A DNA stretch of 64,000 nucleotides from Cylindrotheca closterium (Eukaryota > Bacillariophyta > Bacillariophyceae > Bacillariales > Bacillariaceae): positions 172,749-236,748 of the forward strand of contig CAKOGP040000890.1 in assembly GCA_933822405.4 (NCBI GenBank), in the 5' to 3' direction. A program made the position numbers and the translations under genes. This document shows positions 25,305 to 34,888 of the stretch, in pieces; the first letter of the stretch is position 1, and every line of letters begins with the position of its first letter. The notes under the pieces are model-generated. The model did no database searches, had not been told where the DNA came from, and saw only the letters and a program-made list of their open reading frames with translations.

Positions 25305-26182
25305 TCTTCACACTCGATGATTAACAAGCAATGCTATGGATCGATGGGCAATGTCATGGGCAGCAAAGATCCGGGGATTCTGGAAAAAGAATGTCACAGA
25401 AGGGGAGCAAAAGATGTTCCCCATCATTTTTTCCCATTGGATTTGCTCCCTCATTCTTTTCCAATCGCAAAAGAGAAAGCAATGATGCACTAACATACAT
25501 GACGGCATTACGTAGAATTTAAAGATCCTCATCCTACGAGGTAGTTCATCTTCACATTGTTCAAAAGAAATTCTCCAAGGTTACATCATCGATCACTTGT
25601 CCTTGTGATGGGTCCTTGCAGGACCTGGGCACCTTTCAGTCACGAGTCAAGTCCTATTTTGGCGGCCGTACGAAATTTGCCGTACGCTCCACGACTGTAA
25701 CGGTCTGAAAATGATCATCGGACGGCGATGGGATTTCACTTTGCTACTGTAGAAAAAAGCGGTTTTTCGTGCTACCGTGTGTGACTTGATTTGATACCAT
25801 TGGCCTTTTTTGAATACTCTATTCTTTAGGTGGTGGTCGAGTGTATTAGTGGCTCCAATAATCAAGGTAGGTCGGTAGTGTTAAGATGGTTGATTGGTTG
25901 ATTTTTTGATTGATTGATTGAACCTTCTGCTGCGAAGATGGAATTGTAATTTGGAATTGGCTCCAACGATCATGTCAACGAACGAATCGAGTTGTGTTGC
26001 ATCGACGGACGGAAAATTTACAAGTCGGACATCGGGGTTATGGGAAAACGAATTGTGTGTCCAGCTTTTCAAAACTCTTTCTCACATTGAAACCTTGAAC
26101 CCCATCTTGCCGTCAATATTCTTTTGGTCATTACAGCAAAGGAAAAACCAAAAACAACGAAAGCGAAAAATAATCTAGCATC
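25305..26182. other. Intergenic between ClpP and the J-domain gene
   Basis: A divergent intergenic region with no supported gene. A short gattg-type repeat (ttgattggttgattttttga) lies near 25890-25920. Small open frames on either strand show no known motif. Confidence 0.4.
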
Positions 26183-27682
26183 ATGAGCTCGGGCCGAAAT
26201 ATCTTGGTGCTGTACCGTGTGGCCAACTCGGATTCTGACAACAGCACACCCAATTACAACTGCTTCAACCTTCCCTATGGATCAGGTGCAACTTTGTCAA
26301 GAGTGAAACAGTGAGTTGTTGCGAAGATTGATCCACATGTCACTGCATTGTAACAATTCAATTCAGCGTTGTACTCACACCAATCTTCCTTTCTTCTTCT
26401 GTTTTCTTCTAGGCATTGTGCTGCAGCTCACCATCTCAATGTGTTGGGCCCAGAAGGGTATCATTGGCGTGTTTTGGTCGAGGACAAGGCTGGAGAGGAG
26501 GGAGAAAGGGCCTACAGCTGGTGGGACATTCAAGATGGAAATGCCAAGCTTCCCATCAAGCAATGCTCCCAACACGATGTCCGAAGGCTCCTTCACCCGG
26601 GCAAGTCTGTCATTTCTGGTACCGATTCTGCTTCCAAGGCTGCCAAGGGAGCTTTCAAAATGATGGGAAAGATGGCCGAAAGTGTTGTTGGAGGAGAAGC
26701 AGAGAGCACTGGACCACCAGTTGCTGTCATTACCTTCAAACTTGTGGATTTGGTCAAGCTCCAAGATGAAATGGACAAGAGAGGTCCTCCACCACCTCGT
26801 CAACCACGTGCTCGTCCCGCTCCACGACCACGAGCGACACCGGCTCCAAAACCTCGTGCACAAGCACCTGCTGGTGCTAGACCAGGGGCTCGACCACAAC
26901 AAGCAGCCCAACGAGCTCCAGCTCCTAGGCAACAACATCAGCAACAACGGGCACAGACGGGTTCTCTCTTGGACTTTGGGGGTGGCGTGGCACCTTCGGC
27001 ACCCACCACTGGAAACTTTAATCCCAAGGTTCTACATCATACACATTCGGCTCCTCCAGTCCCTGTGAACGAAAGTCGAGCGCAGCGTCTGAAGCGAGAA
27101 CAAGAGAAGAAAATGAAGACTTCCAATCGCGTCTGGGACGATATCGATCAGCGATGGGTGGAAGCCAAACCACAGACACCGGCTCCAGGTGCAGTGGCGA
27201 CCAAACCAAAGGGCAAGGTGGTCGGTGTCAAGTTGGATGGGTCCAGTGGAATCGGAAAGAGTGTTAGCGTACAAGCTGGGGTCAACAAACGTGTCAATGA
27301 AATGAAGGAAGCCCAACAAAAGGCTCTCGAAGAGGTTCGGGAACGAGAAGCCAAAAAGAAGCGTGACGAAGACGAAGAAGATATTGTGAGAAAGCAATTG
27401 GAACCCAAGATCAAGGCTTGGGCTGAAGAACACGGCAAGAAGAAACAAATTCGAGCACTGTTGGGAACCCTCCACATTATCTTGTGGCCAGGAGCTAAGT
27501 GGAAGCAAATTGGTATTGGTGACTTGCTGGAAGATAAAAAGGTGAAACGTGCCTTCCACAAGGCAACTCTTGTTGTGCATCCAGATAAGACTCACGATTT
27601 GCCACCCGACCAACGCTTTTTGGCGAAACGTATCTTTGATGCTTTGAGTCAAGCCAAGACCGAATTTGACAATGGAAATTAG
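26183..27682 (+). CDS. Auxilin-like J-domain protein, two exons
   Basis: Exons 26183-26310 and 26413-27682 (GTGAGT donor, TTCTAG acceptor, phase 2) give 465 aa. The C-terminal 70 residues form an auxilin/GAK-type J domain: the HPD triad is in LVVHPDKTHDL, preceded by the auxilin-typical long helix ending in LLGTLHIILWPGAKW. Auxilins recruit Hsp70 to uncoat clathrin vesicles. The middle is a Pro/Arg/Ala/Gln-rich low-complexity linker, followed by SLLDFGG, a possible clathrin-box-like motif (LLDF). The N-terminal 120 residues form a compact conserved-looking region I do not recognise. The exon 1 start is chosen because the first ATG after the leader joins in frame. The J-domain call is strong; the clathrin role is inferred. 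Confidence 0.85.
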
Positions 27683-27852
27683 ACGGTTAGCAAGATCATA
27701 TAGACAAAATAATATTTTACAAAATATGATTTCGTCTACATCATCAATGCGTTTTTCATAGGACTTGCAAGCTTAGTGATGGGAAAACAAGTACCTCACG
27801 ATGGCAAAACAACAAGGATTCTTTGGTAAAATTTCATCCTGTGTAGCAGGAA

Positions 27853-27924
27853 TCCGAGATAGTATAGTGGCTAGTATCCCCGCCTGTCACGCGGGAGACC
27901 GGGGTTCGATTCCCCGTCTCGGAG
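27853..27924 (+). tRNA. tRNA-Asp (GUC)
   Basis: A 72-nt cloverleaf. Acceptor arms TCCGAGA/TCTCGGA pair perfectly with discriminator G. The D-arm includes TAGTGGCTAGTA, the anticodon loop CTGTCAC has anticodon GTC, and the T-loop is TTCGATT. The 3' CCA is not encoded, as expected in eukaryotes. No intron. Identical to the minus-strand copy at 31349-31420. Confidence 0.97.
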
Positions 27925-27966
27925 TAGGTTTATTTTTGCATTGCGAATATATTTTTTGCGTTTGGA

Positions 27967-28683
27967 TTATCTACAGTACCGGTACCGGGGTACTTCATCA
28001 TATTCCCTCTTCCAAGTTTTTCTAACGTAGACGGAAGAAAGCGGTCGAACCAATGGATTCGATATTGACTCATCTATGATCGTTGCCTGGATTTCCAGTA
28101 ATATGTAGAAGGTTTTGAGAGCTTTGGATTCGTCGTCTTGGCCTTTGAGTAGCCCAAGTGCATTTTCAAATGCATTGGAAAAGCTTGAATGGTCTTCTCC
28201 AAGAGCCACCTTGCATATGTTCAAAGATAAATGGTACATATCAATCGCTTCCTTAGTCGTTCCTTTGCCTTGATATACCACCGCCATATTGTTGTATGTG
28301 TTTGCAACAGACACATGGTATTCTCCGCGATTCCGTTTCTTAATGTCAAGCAAACCTTCATACAATTCCATTGCCCGCTCAAGTCCTTGTCCCCCCTGCA
28401 AATACAGAGCATTTGCAAGATTGTTGTACGTCTGTGCCACAGACAAGTGGTCTTTTCCAAGATTCTTTGCTCGAATCTCCAGAGACTCTCGGTAAGCGTC
28501 TATTGCATCATCCAGACAACCAAGATCTTGAAGGACATTTGCCATCCCATTCAATGTATTGGAAACATATAGATGGTTTTCGCCAAGGTGCTCTTTCGCA
28601 ATACCCAATGAAAGCTGATACATTGCCATGGCTGGACGTAATTTTGATTTTTTTGGTAAAACTACTGCGATGTTGTTGTTTTG
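27967..28683 (-). pseudogene. Kinesin-light-chain-like TPR segment, frameshifted from the RelA/SpoT-like segment
   Basis: The first ATG of the frame is at 28629, but TPR-like sequence (NNNIAVVLPKKSKLRPAMA) begins upstream near 28680 with no start codon. This suggests it is the downstream part of the RelA/SpoT-like gene, read in a different frame. It has about four 42-residue TPRs of the kinesin-light-chain type (for example AQTYNNLANALYLQGGQGLE and ANTYNNMAVVYQGKGTTKEA). These repeats bind proteins. Downstream the frame runs to within 45 bp of the tRNA-Asp gene. No intron long enough to bridge the frame change can be found. It is either a real disabling frameshift or a sequencing error. Confidence 0.7.
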
Positions 28684-29603
28684 AGTTCTGTCTGTAAAAC
28701 TTGGATAGCTTTATGGTGGATTTGAAGCTCGCAAATATGCCTGAATCTATAGCCAGGAATATCGATTTGAATGCACAGATTGAAGTCCCTATACCCTGTA
28801 AGAGTTGGCTTTTCAAATCGATTCTTGGCTTTCACCACTCGTATTGATGGATCGTCCCGGATTGCTTCCAGACATCTTGCGATCTGCTCTGTTGTAGAAA
28901 AGATAATACTTGCACGGACAATGTCGTACAACCACGAGACTCCGGGACCGGGCTTTCGTTTGCTATAATCATCATCGGCCTTTTCTTGAGCACGTTCCGA
29001 GCCTTTGAGAGGGACACCCAGTATTTGGATGTCGTCTTTGTTGCATCCACAAAAGCTGTAAACTTGGTCAACGATGTTCTCGAGGGTTTGCCTGTAAATT
29101 GGTTTGGCTATTCTCGCGACAATGTGGCGCTCATCCAAAGTTATGACTGGCTTGCCTTCAGCCAACTGTTGTTGGAAGTCTGACTTGAATTCAAGCGGAT
29201 CGTCGCTTTTGGTCTCAATTCCACCTGAATCAGTAACCAAAGGGAAGGTGGCAATCCTCTGAAACTCGTCCACTTGGTGGATTCGATCATCAATTTTCGA
29301 CCTTGAATCGAGATATTTGTGCAGCATGTGAAGGTTTTCTTTTGTTTTGTCCCGGAGCTTGACTGAAGCACTAGCCTCTTTCAACCCATTGAGCCTTGCT
29401 GAAACCTTTTCCACAATTGCTATTGTCTTTTCCTCGGTGCTTGACTCTTCTTCTTCACTCCCATTGCTGCCTTCCCATTCATTTTCAAATTCATCAGAAG
29501 ATGATTCACTAGCGTTGCTCATGCTGCGGTTTTTACAAGTTGAGTTAGTCAAATGACGACAAGGAAAAGTCGAAAATCTTTTGGTGAGCTTGAGACCCGC
29601 CAA
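28662..29603 (-). CDS. RelA/SpoT-like nucleotidyltransferase domain protein (5' part of a disrupted TPR gene)
   Basis: 313 aa before a stop. The N-terminus is acidic and Ser-rich, followed by a coiled-coil-like stretch (residues about 60-110). A RelA/SpoT-fold domain lies at about 160-305. It shows YDIVRASIIF (conserved Asp of the synthetase fold), FEKPTLTGYRDFN (the GY substrate motif) and CELQIHHKAI (conserved Glu of the ExQIR motif). In RSH enzymes this fold transfers pyrophosphate to GTP/GDP. Here it lacks an HD hydrolase domain, and enzymatic activity is not proven. The TPR segment just downstream is shifted by -1. Alternative start at 29522. Upstream and divergent is the DUF4419 pseudogene. 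Confidence 0.75.
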   Translation of the reverse strand: MAGLKLTKRFSTFPCRHLTNSTCKNRSMSNASESSSDEFENEWEGSNGSEEEESSTEEKTIAIVEKVSARLNGLKEASASVKLRDKTKENLHMLHKYLDSRSKIDDRIHQVDEFQRIATFPLVTDSGGIETKSDDPLEFKSDFQQQLAEGKPVITLDERHIVARIAKPIYRQTLENIVDQVYSFCGCNKDDIQILGVPLKGSERAQEKADDDYSKRKPGPGVSWLYDIVRASIIFSTTEQIARCLEAIRDDPSIRVVKAKNRFEKPTLTGYRDFNLCIQIDIPGYRFRHICELQIHHKAIQVLQTELKTTTSQ

Positions 29604-29762
29604 GGTATTCGTGACTCCCTAGAATGCTCCTAAGAAGCACACGTGGTCGGAAAGGTATCCAAATAGTGAGTCTTGTCAGAATTTACATTCAACTCCCAAG
29701 ATCGCAAGCTTCCGCCTATCTAGAGTTGCAAGAGTATTCTTCTTCCAACAAAGAAATGCACC

Positions 29763-31080
29763 ATGGTGAAATTACCCAGCCAGATTAATCCAACGGCCTC
29801 AAACAAACTTCTCATTGTCAATCTTAAATTCGATGATCGATTGCAGCCCACACCGCTCCAAGAATTTCGAAAGAAGTCACCTCCTCAAATCCCTGCAAAA
29901 TCAGTACTCAATGTTTTAAGGGATGGTCCGTCTTCCGCAAAATTATCACACGCAGTTGGCTCCGCCAAAAATGATGAATTGCTGCACTTTCGGTATGCCA
30001 GCTTTGGTCTCTTTGGCGCTGTGTATGAAGCGTGGTTGAATCATTGGGCACTTTGCACCACACCTGAGGACTGGTGGTTCCCCGTGGCTTTGAAAATCGC
30101 TAAGGCAGTTGACAAGCAGCCAAGTATGGGCACCGTGCTGAGGATATCGTAGGATTTGGGGATGACACACGCAAAGGTGATCTGCACAGTGGACGGCATT
30201 GGGATGAGGAACGTCTCCGTGGTGTCAGCTACGAGAAATGGAATATCAACATTGAAACCGGCACAGTACGCATCGACTACAAAAAGATCTTTGCTTCAAT
30301 CAAGTCACAATTGCGTGAAAGCGTGCAAATTCCGGAATTCATCGACGCCATGGAAAATGACTTTTCAACCTCCACCGAGACACATGTTGTTGCATCTCAA
30401 ATAAACCTGATGTCATGTTTTCAGGAATATCTCAACTTTGCTGTAATGCGGGGTGGGTGCGGTCTGAAAACATTAGAAGTGGACAGGACTGAAAAAGATT
30501 GGGATACCCTTGTGGTAAAACTGAAAACAGCCAGAGATATTCTCAAACCATATGCAATTGACGGACTGTCAGATAGGTGGTGGGATGATGTCCTTAATGT
30601 GTTTCAAATGTTGGCATTTACACAAAAGAATCCCAATGATTGAAATGTGGCTGTGATTTGGATCAACATCTTGTGCAACACAAAGGGCGAGAAATGGATT
30701 GGCGGAGGTCCTTCAGTGGGTCAGAACACTCGCCTTGAAGTACCCCTATACAATGGTTGGCCGATAAAGTTCTTATTGGAAAGGATAAGATTTTTGTGGA
30801 AGATCTGCAAGAGAATGAGATTTGAAAACAACTATGTTCCTTGAACCAAGTACCTCTAACTATGAGTCTAATGCGGCATCAGCACCCGATCACAGATATA
30901 TGCTCTTTGATCACTGGGATTGTGGGCTACAAGATTCATTCTGGAGAACAAGTCAGCAACAAAGAAAATTCAGATGGGGAGGTTGTGCCGTCAGTAGAAC
31001 CATATCGTAAGTGGGCGCTGATGCTGAAACGTAACTCTCCATTGCAGAATCACCGGCTAGCTTTGGATCGATATCCATAG
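29763..31080 (+). pseudogene. DUF4419 protein pseudogene
   Basis: Fragments of the DUF4419 family follow one another in the right order but in three frames. The first (29763-30152) carries EDWWFPVALKIAKAVDKQPS. The second (from about 30122 to 30643) carries KYGHRAEDIVGFGDD and FSTSTETHVVASQINLMSCF. After an in-frame TGA at 30641 comes a weakly conserved stretch. The third fragment (30841-31080) carries GIVGYKIHSGEQVSN and EPYRKWALML. The frame changes near 30115-30125 and 30830 have no plausible intron. Intact DUF4419 proteins are common in diatoms and fungi, with unknown function. Broken here. Confidence 0.75.
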
Positions 31081-31348
31081 GGACTGGAAAATTTTTCGAA
31101 CAGCGTTTAGTTACTTCTTTAGCTTGAAACAAGTTCCACTGCAATTTATGAATTGTCTCTTTGACCTGCTAATCTAAAATGGGGATATGGACTACTGTCT
31201 TTTATGGTTTCCTCATCGAATACTATAATCTCCTACAATAATTGTTTTTAGATCATCGATAACTGTTCCAACAAAAGTGCGACTCCAAAGATCATCGAAA
31301 TGCTGAATTGTAACAGTTTCGATGGAGTCAGTCTAAAAGTATGCAAAA

Positions 31349-31420
31349 CTCCGAGACGGGGAATCGAACCCCGGTCTCCCGCGTGACAGGCGGGGATACT
31401 AGCCACTATACTATCTCGGA
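31349..31420 (-). tRNA. tRNA-Asp (GUC), second identical copy, inverted
   Basis: The reverse complement is identical over all 72 nt to the tRNA-Asp at 27853-27924, including discriminator G and anticodon GTC. The flanks are unrelated beyond the tRNA body, so only the tRNA sequence is shared. Confidence 0.97.
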
Positions 31421-31662
31421 ATGTTAGTTCTTGTCAGCTCCAGAGAAAATAGGCAACAATATTCATGTGTAAGCACACATATTGCTAACAACCTTCGCGC
31501 CAAATCACAAAAACCTAAGCAGCATCACACTGTTTACACCAAGCTGTAGCTGTTAATACATTACAAGGCAAACGAGACCTGTGCTACGTTCAAGACCTCA
31601 AGCAATATCTTCTCTCATCGGAAATTGCACCAGCGGTATGCGACTGGACTACACTGTCACTT

Positions 31663-33417
31663 TTGAAATCAAACATGATAGAAACGATGAAACCTTCGCA
31701 TGTCATTGTTCATATCCACACAGGGCCTAAATCCAACGTCTCCAACCTCAAAGAAGAAATCGCAAAGTTCTTAGAAGATCGACATGACCGCATATCGAAG
31801 CGCTTATGTCTTCGAAGCTCGGTCCGGTCCATATTGGAAGAAGCGATTGGCGGAAAGATTAAATCCTGCAATGCCTGTGAAAGCTGGAAATCTGACGGAA
31901 CGATAGATGGTTCATCACAAAATGAAACGACCGAAACTGACTCATTTTGGGACCACTCAAAGCACACTGATATTTGGGGAGAAGGCGACTTTATCAGTGT
32001 GGACGTTACAAGAGTTTCTACGCTTCAGGCGATGGCACAGTCACCAACTGACACTTGGGACTATTCAAAAATGAGACATTTCGTGGCACAGGATGGTTCA
32101 GCTGCAACTTCTCGAAATACCACCCAAAGCCAGAATTGGTGGGATCGACCACTGTGGGCTTGGAAGAGGAATGAGTTGATCCTAGCACATGGCGCAATGC
32201 TGGCCGTGGAGATGACGGAAGACCTCAAGAATCCGATTTTGTTGCCTTCTCAGAAAGTTAAAGTAATAGTTTCAAATACAAAGGCCATCCCAGCGATTTC
32301 TGCTTCTGGAGATTGGCCGTATCAAATTGCAGTACCTGGGGGGACAAATAGCTGGGACACCGAGAAAGAAGAGAAAATTGGAGATATGTGCCCAACCCGG
32401 AGCTGTAGTCATTTAGTTACATCGACTGACTATGAAATTGCTTCGCAGATGTGTGAGAAGGACAAACATGAACCGAACCACCAAGACGGCGAAGACGAAC
32501 AGCATGGGAAAGAAAAAAATCGATTAAGTGCTGAAGTTTCGGGTTTGCAACGAATCGACTTTCATAACACCTTGTTGCATGATTTCAACGAGGACGAAAG
32601 CAAATGCAAGCCCTCGTCATCAGGTGCAACTGAATCTTTGGCGAATATTCCGATAACGCTGTCCCCAAAGGACTCAATTGCAACCATGGATCCAAAGGTC
32701 AGCATGGAGCATGCAAGCGAACTAAGGCTTGAAATAGCGATTGAAAGTTCAAGCATTGGTGAATCAAGGTCACCTTCGACAGTTCCACCTCATGCAATGC
32801 AATCCTTGATCGTCACGCCGGTGCATCAGCATGACCATCCGCTCACAAATTTCCACGAATGTCCCGGCAGCCATGAGACTGGTGACGGATCCTCTCAGTC
32901 TGAGAATACTGATAGCGTACAGAAGGACTGGGCGGACACCCAAGTCATTGTTTTAGGTGAAGTAGGTGAAGTGGACAATCCGCTGTCCACACCGACTCAA
33001 CAAGCAAACTTGCAAAGTGCTACGGTTTCACCAAATGATATGCAGAAAGTGGAGGAAGAGTGCAAAGCTGGTGGCACCGAATTCAGTGAGGTCAATAGAA
33101 GTGACGACTTCTCAGATTCTTCAAGGCCGCCAAGTCGAGCCATCGTGTCGAGTTCACCACAATTGGATAGTCAAGGCATTGACCTATCAATGCTGTCTCA
33201 AATTCCTCAGGAACTTCGCTCGGAAGCTCGCTTGGCGCTTGCGGTGAGCCATCAACGGAGACCGAGAAAACGGTTTAGGCCGCCGACAGATTCACACCTC
33301 TACAAATGGCTGTCCTCCACTTCCTCGAAAGCTTCAAAGGTACAGCGAACTGAAAACCCTTTACTGAAGGACAAGGAGCGTCCCAGCAGCATTAAAGATT
33401 TCTTCCACACGACCTAG
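31663..33417 (+). CDS. Hypothetical protein with UBM-like and PIP-like C-terminal motifs
   Basis: 584 aa, single exon; not recognised as a known family. Residues 1-270 look globular, with many Trp (NWWDRPLWAWKRNEL). Residues 270-500 are Ser/Glu/His-rich and probably disordered. Near the C-terminus IDLSMLSQIPQELRSEA resembles the ubiquitin-binding motif (UBM) of Rev1 and Pol iota, although the usual Leu-Pro is Ile-Pro. A basic stretch (RRPRKRFRPP) could be a nuclear signal. The extreme C-terminus SSIKDFFHTT resembles a PCNA-interacting peptide (I-x-x-F-F core) without the usual Gln. A DNA-damage-tolerance role is only inferred. It ends 40 bp from the convergent nuclease gene. Confidence 0.65.
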   Translation: MKSNMIETMKPSHVIVHIHTGPKSNVSNLKEEIAKFLEDRHDRISKRLCLRSSVRSILEEAIGGKIKSCNACESWKSDGTIDGSSQNETTETDSFWDHSKHTDIWGEGDFISVDVTRVSTLQAMAQSPTDTWDYSKMRHFVAQDGSAATSRNTTQSQNWWDRPLWAWKRNELILAHGAMLAVEMTEDLKNPILLPSQKVKVIVSNTKAIPAISASGDWPYQIAVPGGTNSWDTEKEEKIGDMCPTRSCSHLVTSTDYEIASQMCEKDKHEPNHQDGEDEQHGKEKNRLSAEVSGLQRIDFHNTLLHDFNEDESKCKPSSSGATESLANIPITLSPKDSIATMDPKVSMEHASELRLEIAIESSSIGESRSPSTVPPHAMQSLIVTPVHQHDHPLTNFHECPGSHETGDGSSQSENTDSVQKDWADTQVIVLGEVGEVDNPLSTPTQQANLQSATVSPNDMQKVEEECKAGGTEFSEVNRSDDFSDSSRPPSRAIVSSSPQLDSQGIDLSMLSQIPQELRSEARLALAVSHQRRPRKRFRPPTDSHLYKWLSSTSSKASKVQRTENPLLKDKERPSSIKDFFHTT

Positions 33418-33457
33418 GAGGACAAGAAGCAGCGGAATGGAAATGACATTTCTTATT

Positions 33458-34810
33458 TCAAACTTTGATTTTGAATGTGGCAGCCACGGGTAGATGGTCG
33501 GAAGGTTCATTTGAATTCGGACAAGATACCTTGGAGACTGTATCAAGAACAGCAACTGGTTCTAAGGCTGCAGAGCAGTACATACGATCGTATCTTGCTT
33601 CAAAGACACCATCATCTGGTAGTGGATCTCCTAGAACGGCCATGTCGTGACTAATTCCCCAGAACTTTCCTCGCGACAGTTCCTGTTGATACACATCCGT
33701 AAATTGCTCCAACGTTAAAACTCCGTCATCAGGTATTTGAACTCTGTACTTCTGTACTTCATATGAATCCTCAGGATTGGGATCGACCCATCCCATGTGC
33801 TTTGCCGCGCTTCGGAATTCATCACCCCGATTGAGCCTCAAATTGATGGTTTCCAACCAGTGCTCCACTTCCTGCTTGGTCATGATACCACTCGAATTGG
33901 AGAATTTCTTGTATATCCTTTCCAATCGCTCGCGCATTGAATTCGAAAGAATTGGGTCATCATAGGTAGCCTCTTCCATCAAGTTAGACATTAACTCTGA
34001 TACCACCATAGTCGGAGGAGGATGGTTGTCAGCGAAACTGCTTCGATCGACGCTAGAAGGGACATCCACCATTGGCTGACTGAGTGGTAGCTTTTTCAAG
34101 TTCGACGAGACATTAACGCCATCTTCCACAAATGTCTCGTCGATGAATCCATCTTCTAAAAGACGCACAGCTCCACACTCCGAACCGCCATTGAAGTCTC
34201 CACACACAATAAGTTTTATCTGTTCTTCAGGTTTTGGCACTTTCAATTTCCTTGCCATCGTCATTGCTCCTTTCACTGCTTCATTGATCTGTCTCACTCG
34301 TCGCGGTCCTTGTTTCCCTGCTTGCAAGTGACAGTTGCAAACAATCCAATTGTTCTGTTGCTCTTCGTTGGGTCGTCGAAATGCCGTCACCAAACATCTA
34401 TCCTTATGAGCTGCTGGTACGCCTAGTTCCCATTGTGAGGTCTTCCAAAAAGTGGCAGGTCGAAAGCGGCCCTTCTTGAAGAGCTCCACACCATCATACC
34501 CCAAGTCCAACATGAAGGCAAAATCCGAGGAAAAAGAGTCCGGACTGACTTCTTGAAAACAAACAATGTCTGCACCGACGAGTTCGATACGTTCTTTCAG
34601 TAAATCTTTGCGATAGTCCCATGAAGATTGATACTGAAGATCCTTTGGCAGTGGAGGGTTGTACATTTTGTAGTTCCACCAGCCATCCGAGCTATTGGGA
34701 AGCAAAATGTTGTAGGAAAGGACAGATATCTGTTCTGCGAGGATGGGAGGACCGACTGATGGTGACTTTGGCAATGTTGCAGGGCTAATGAGATGTTTCA
34801 CTAGCACCAT
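33458..34810 (-). CDS. Endonuclease/exonuclease/phosphatase-family (CCR4/Angel-like) nuclease with EF-hand-like insertion
   Basis: 450 aa from the ATG at 34810. A longer frame begins at 34939, but it would overlap the divergent gene. The EEP fold is clear: SYNILLP (N34), CFQEVSP (catalytic E87), NCHLQAG, CGDFNGG (D205, N207) and the terminal SDHLPVAA (D438, H439). The pattern is closest to CCR4/nocturnin/Angel-type 3' exonucleases, which act on RNA tails, but DNA or phosphate-ester substrates cannot be excluded. An insertion at about 290-385 looks like a pair of EF-hand helices around degenerate loops (NSSGIMTKQEVEHWLE and PDDGVLTLEQFTDVY). This suggests Ca2+ or structural control. No signal peptide is seen. 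The start is 78 bp from that of the glycosylase gene. Confidence 0.85.
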   Translation of the reverse strand: MVLVKHLISPATLPKSPSVGPPILAEQISVLSYNILLPNSSDGWWNYKMYNPPLPKDLQYQSSWDYRKDLLKERIELVGADIVCFQEVSPDSFSSDFAFMLDLGYDGVELFKKGRFRPATFWKTSQWELGVPAAHKDRCLVTAFRRPNEEQQNNWIVCNCHLQAGKQGPRRVRQINEAVKGAMTMARKLKVPKPEEQIKLIVCGDFNGGSECGAVRLLEDGFIDETFVEDGVNVSSNLKKLPLSQPMVDVPSSVDRSSFADNHPPPTMVVSELMSNLMEEATYDDPILSNSMRERLERIYKKFSNSSGIMTKQEVEHWLETINLRLNRGDEFRSAAKHMGWVDPNPEDSYEVQKYRVQIPDDGVLTLEQFTDVYQQELSRGKFWGISHDMAVLGDPLPDDGVFEARYDRMYCSAALEPVAVLDTVSKVSCPNSNEPSDHLPVAATFKIKV

Positions 34811-34888
34811 GATTGATGATGGATGGTGATTGATGAGCTTTGATTGTTTTGTGCACTGTGCACTTAGAACTTCGAGTATTGGTTTCGG

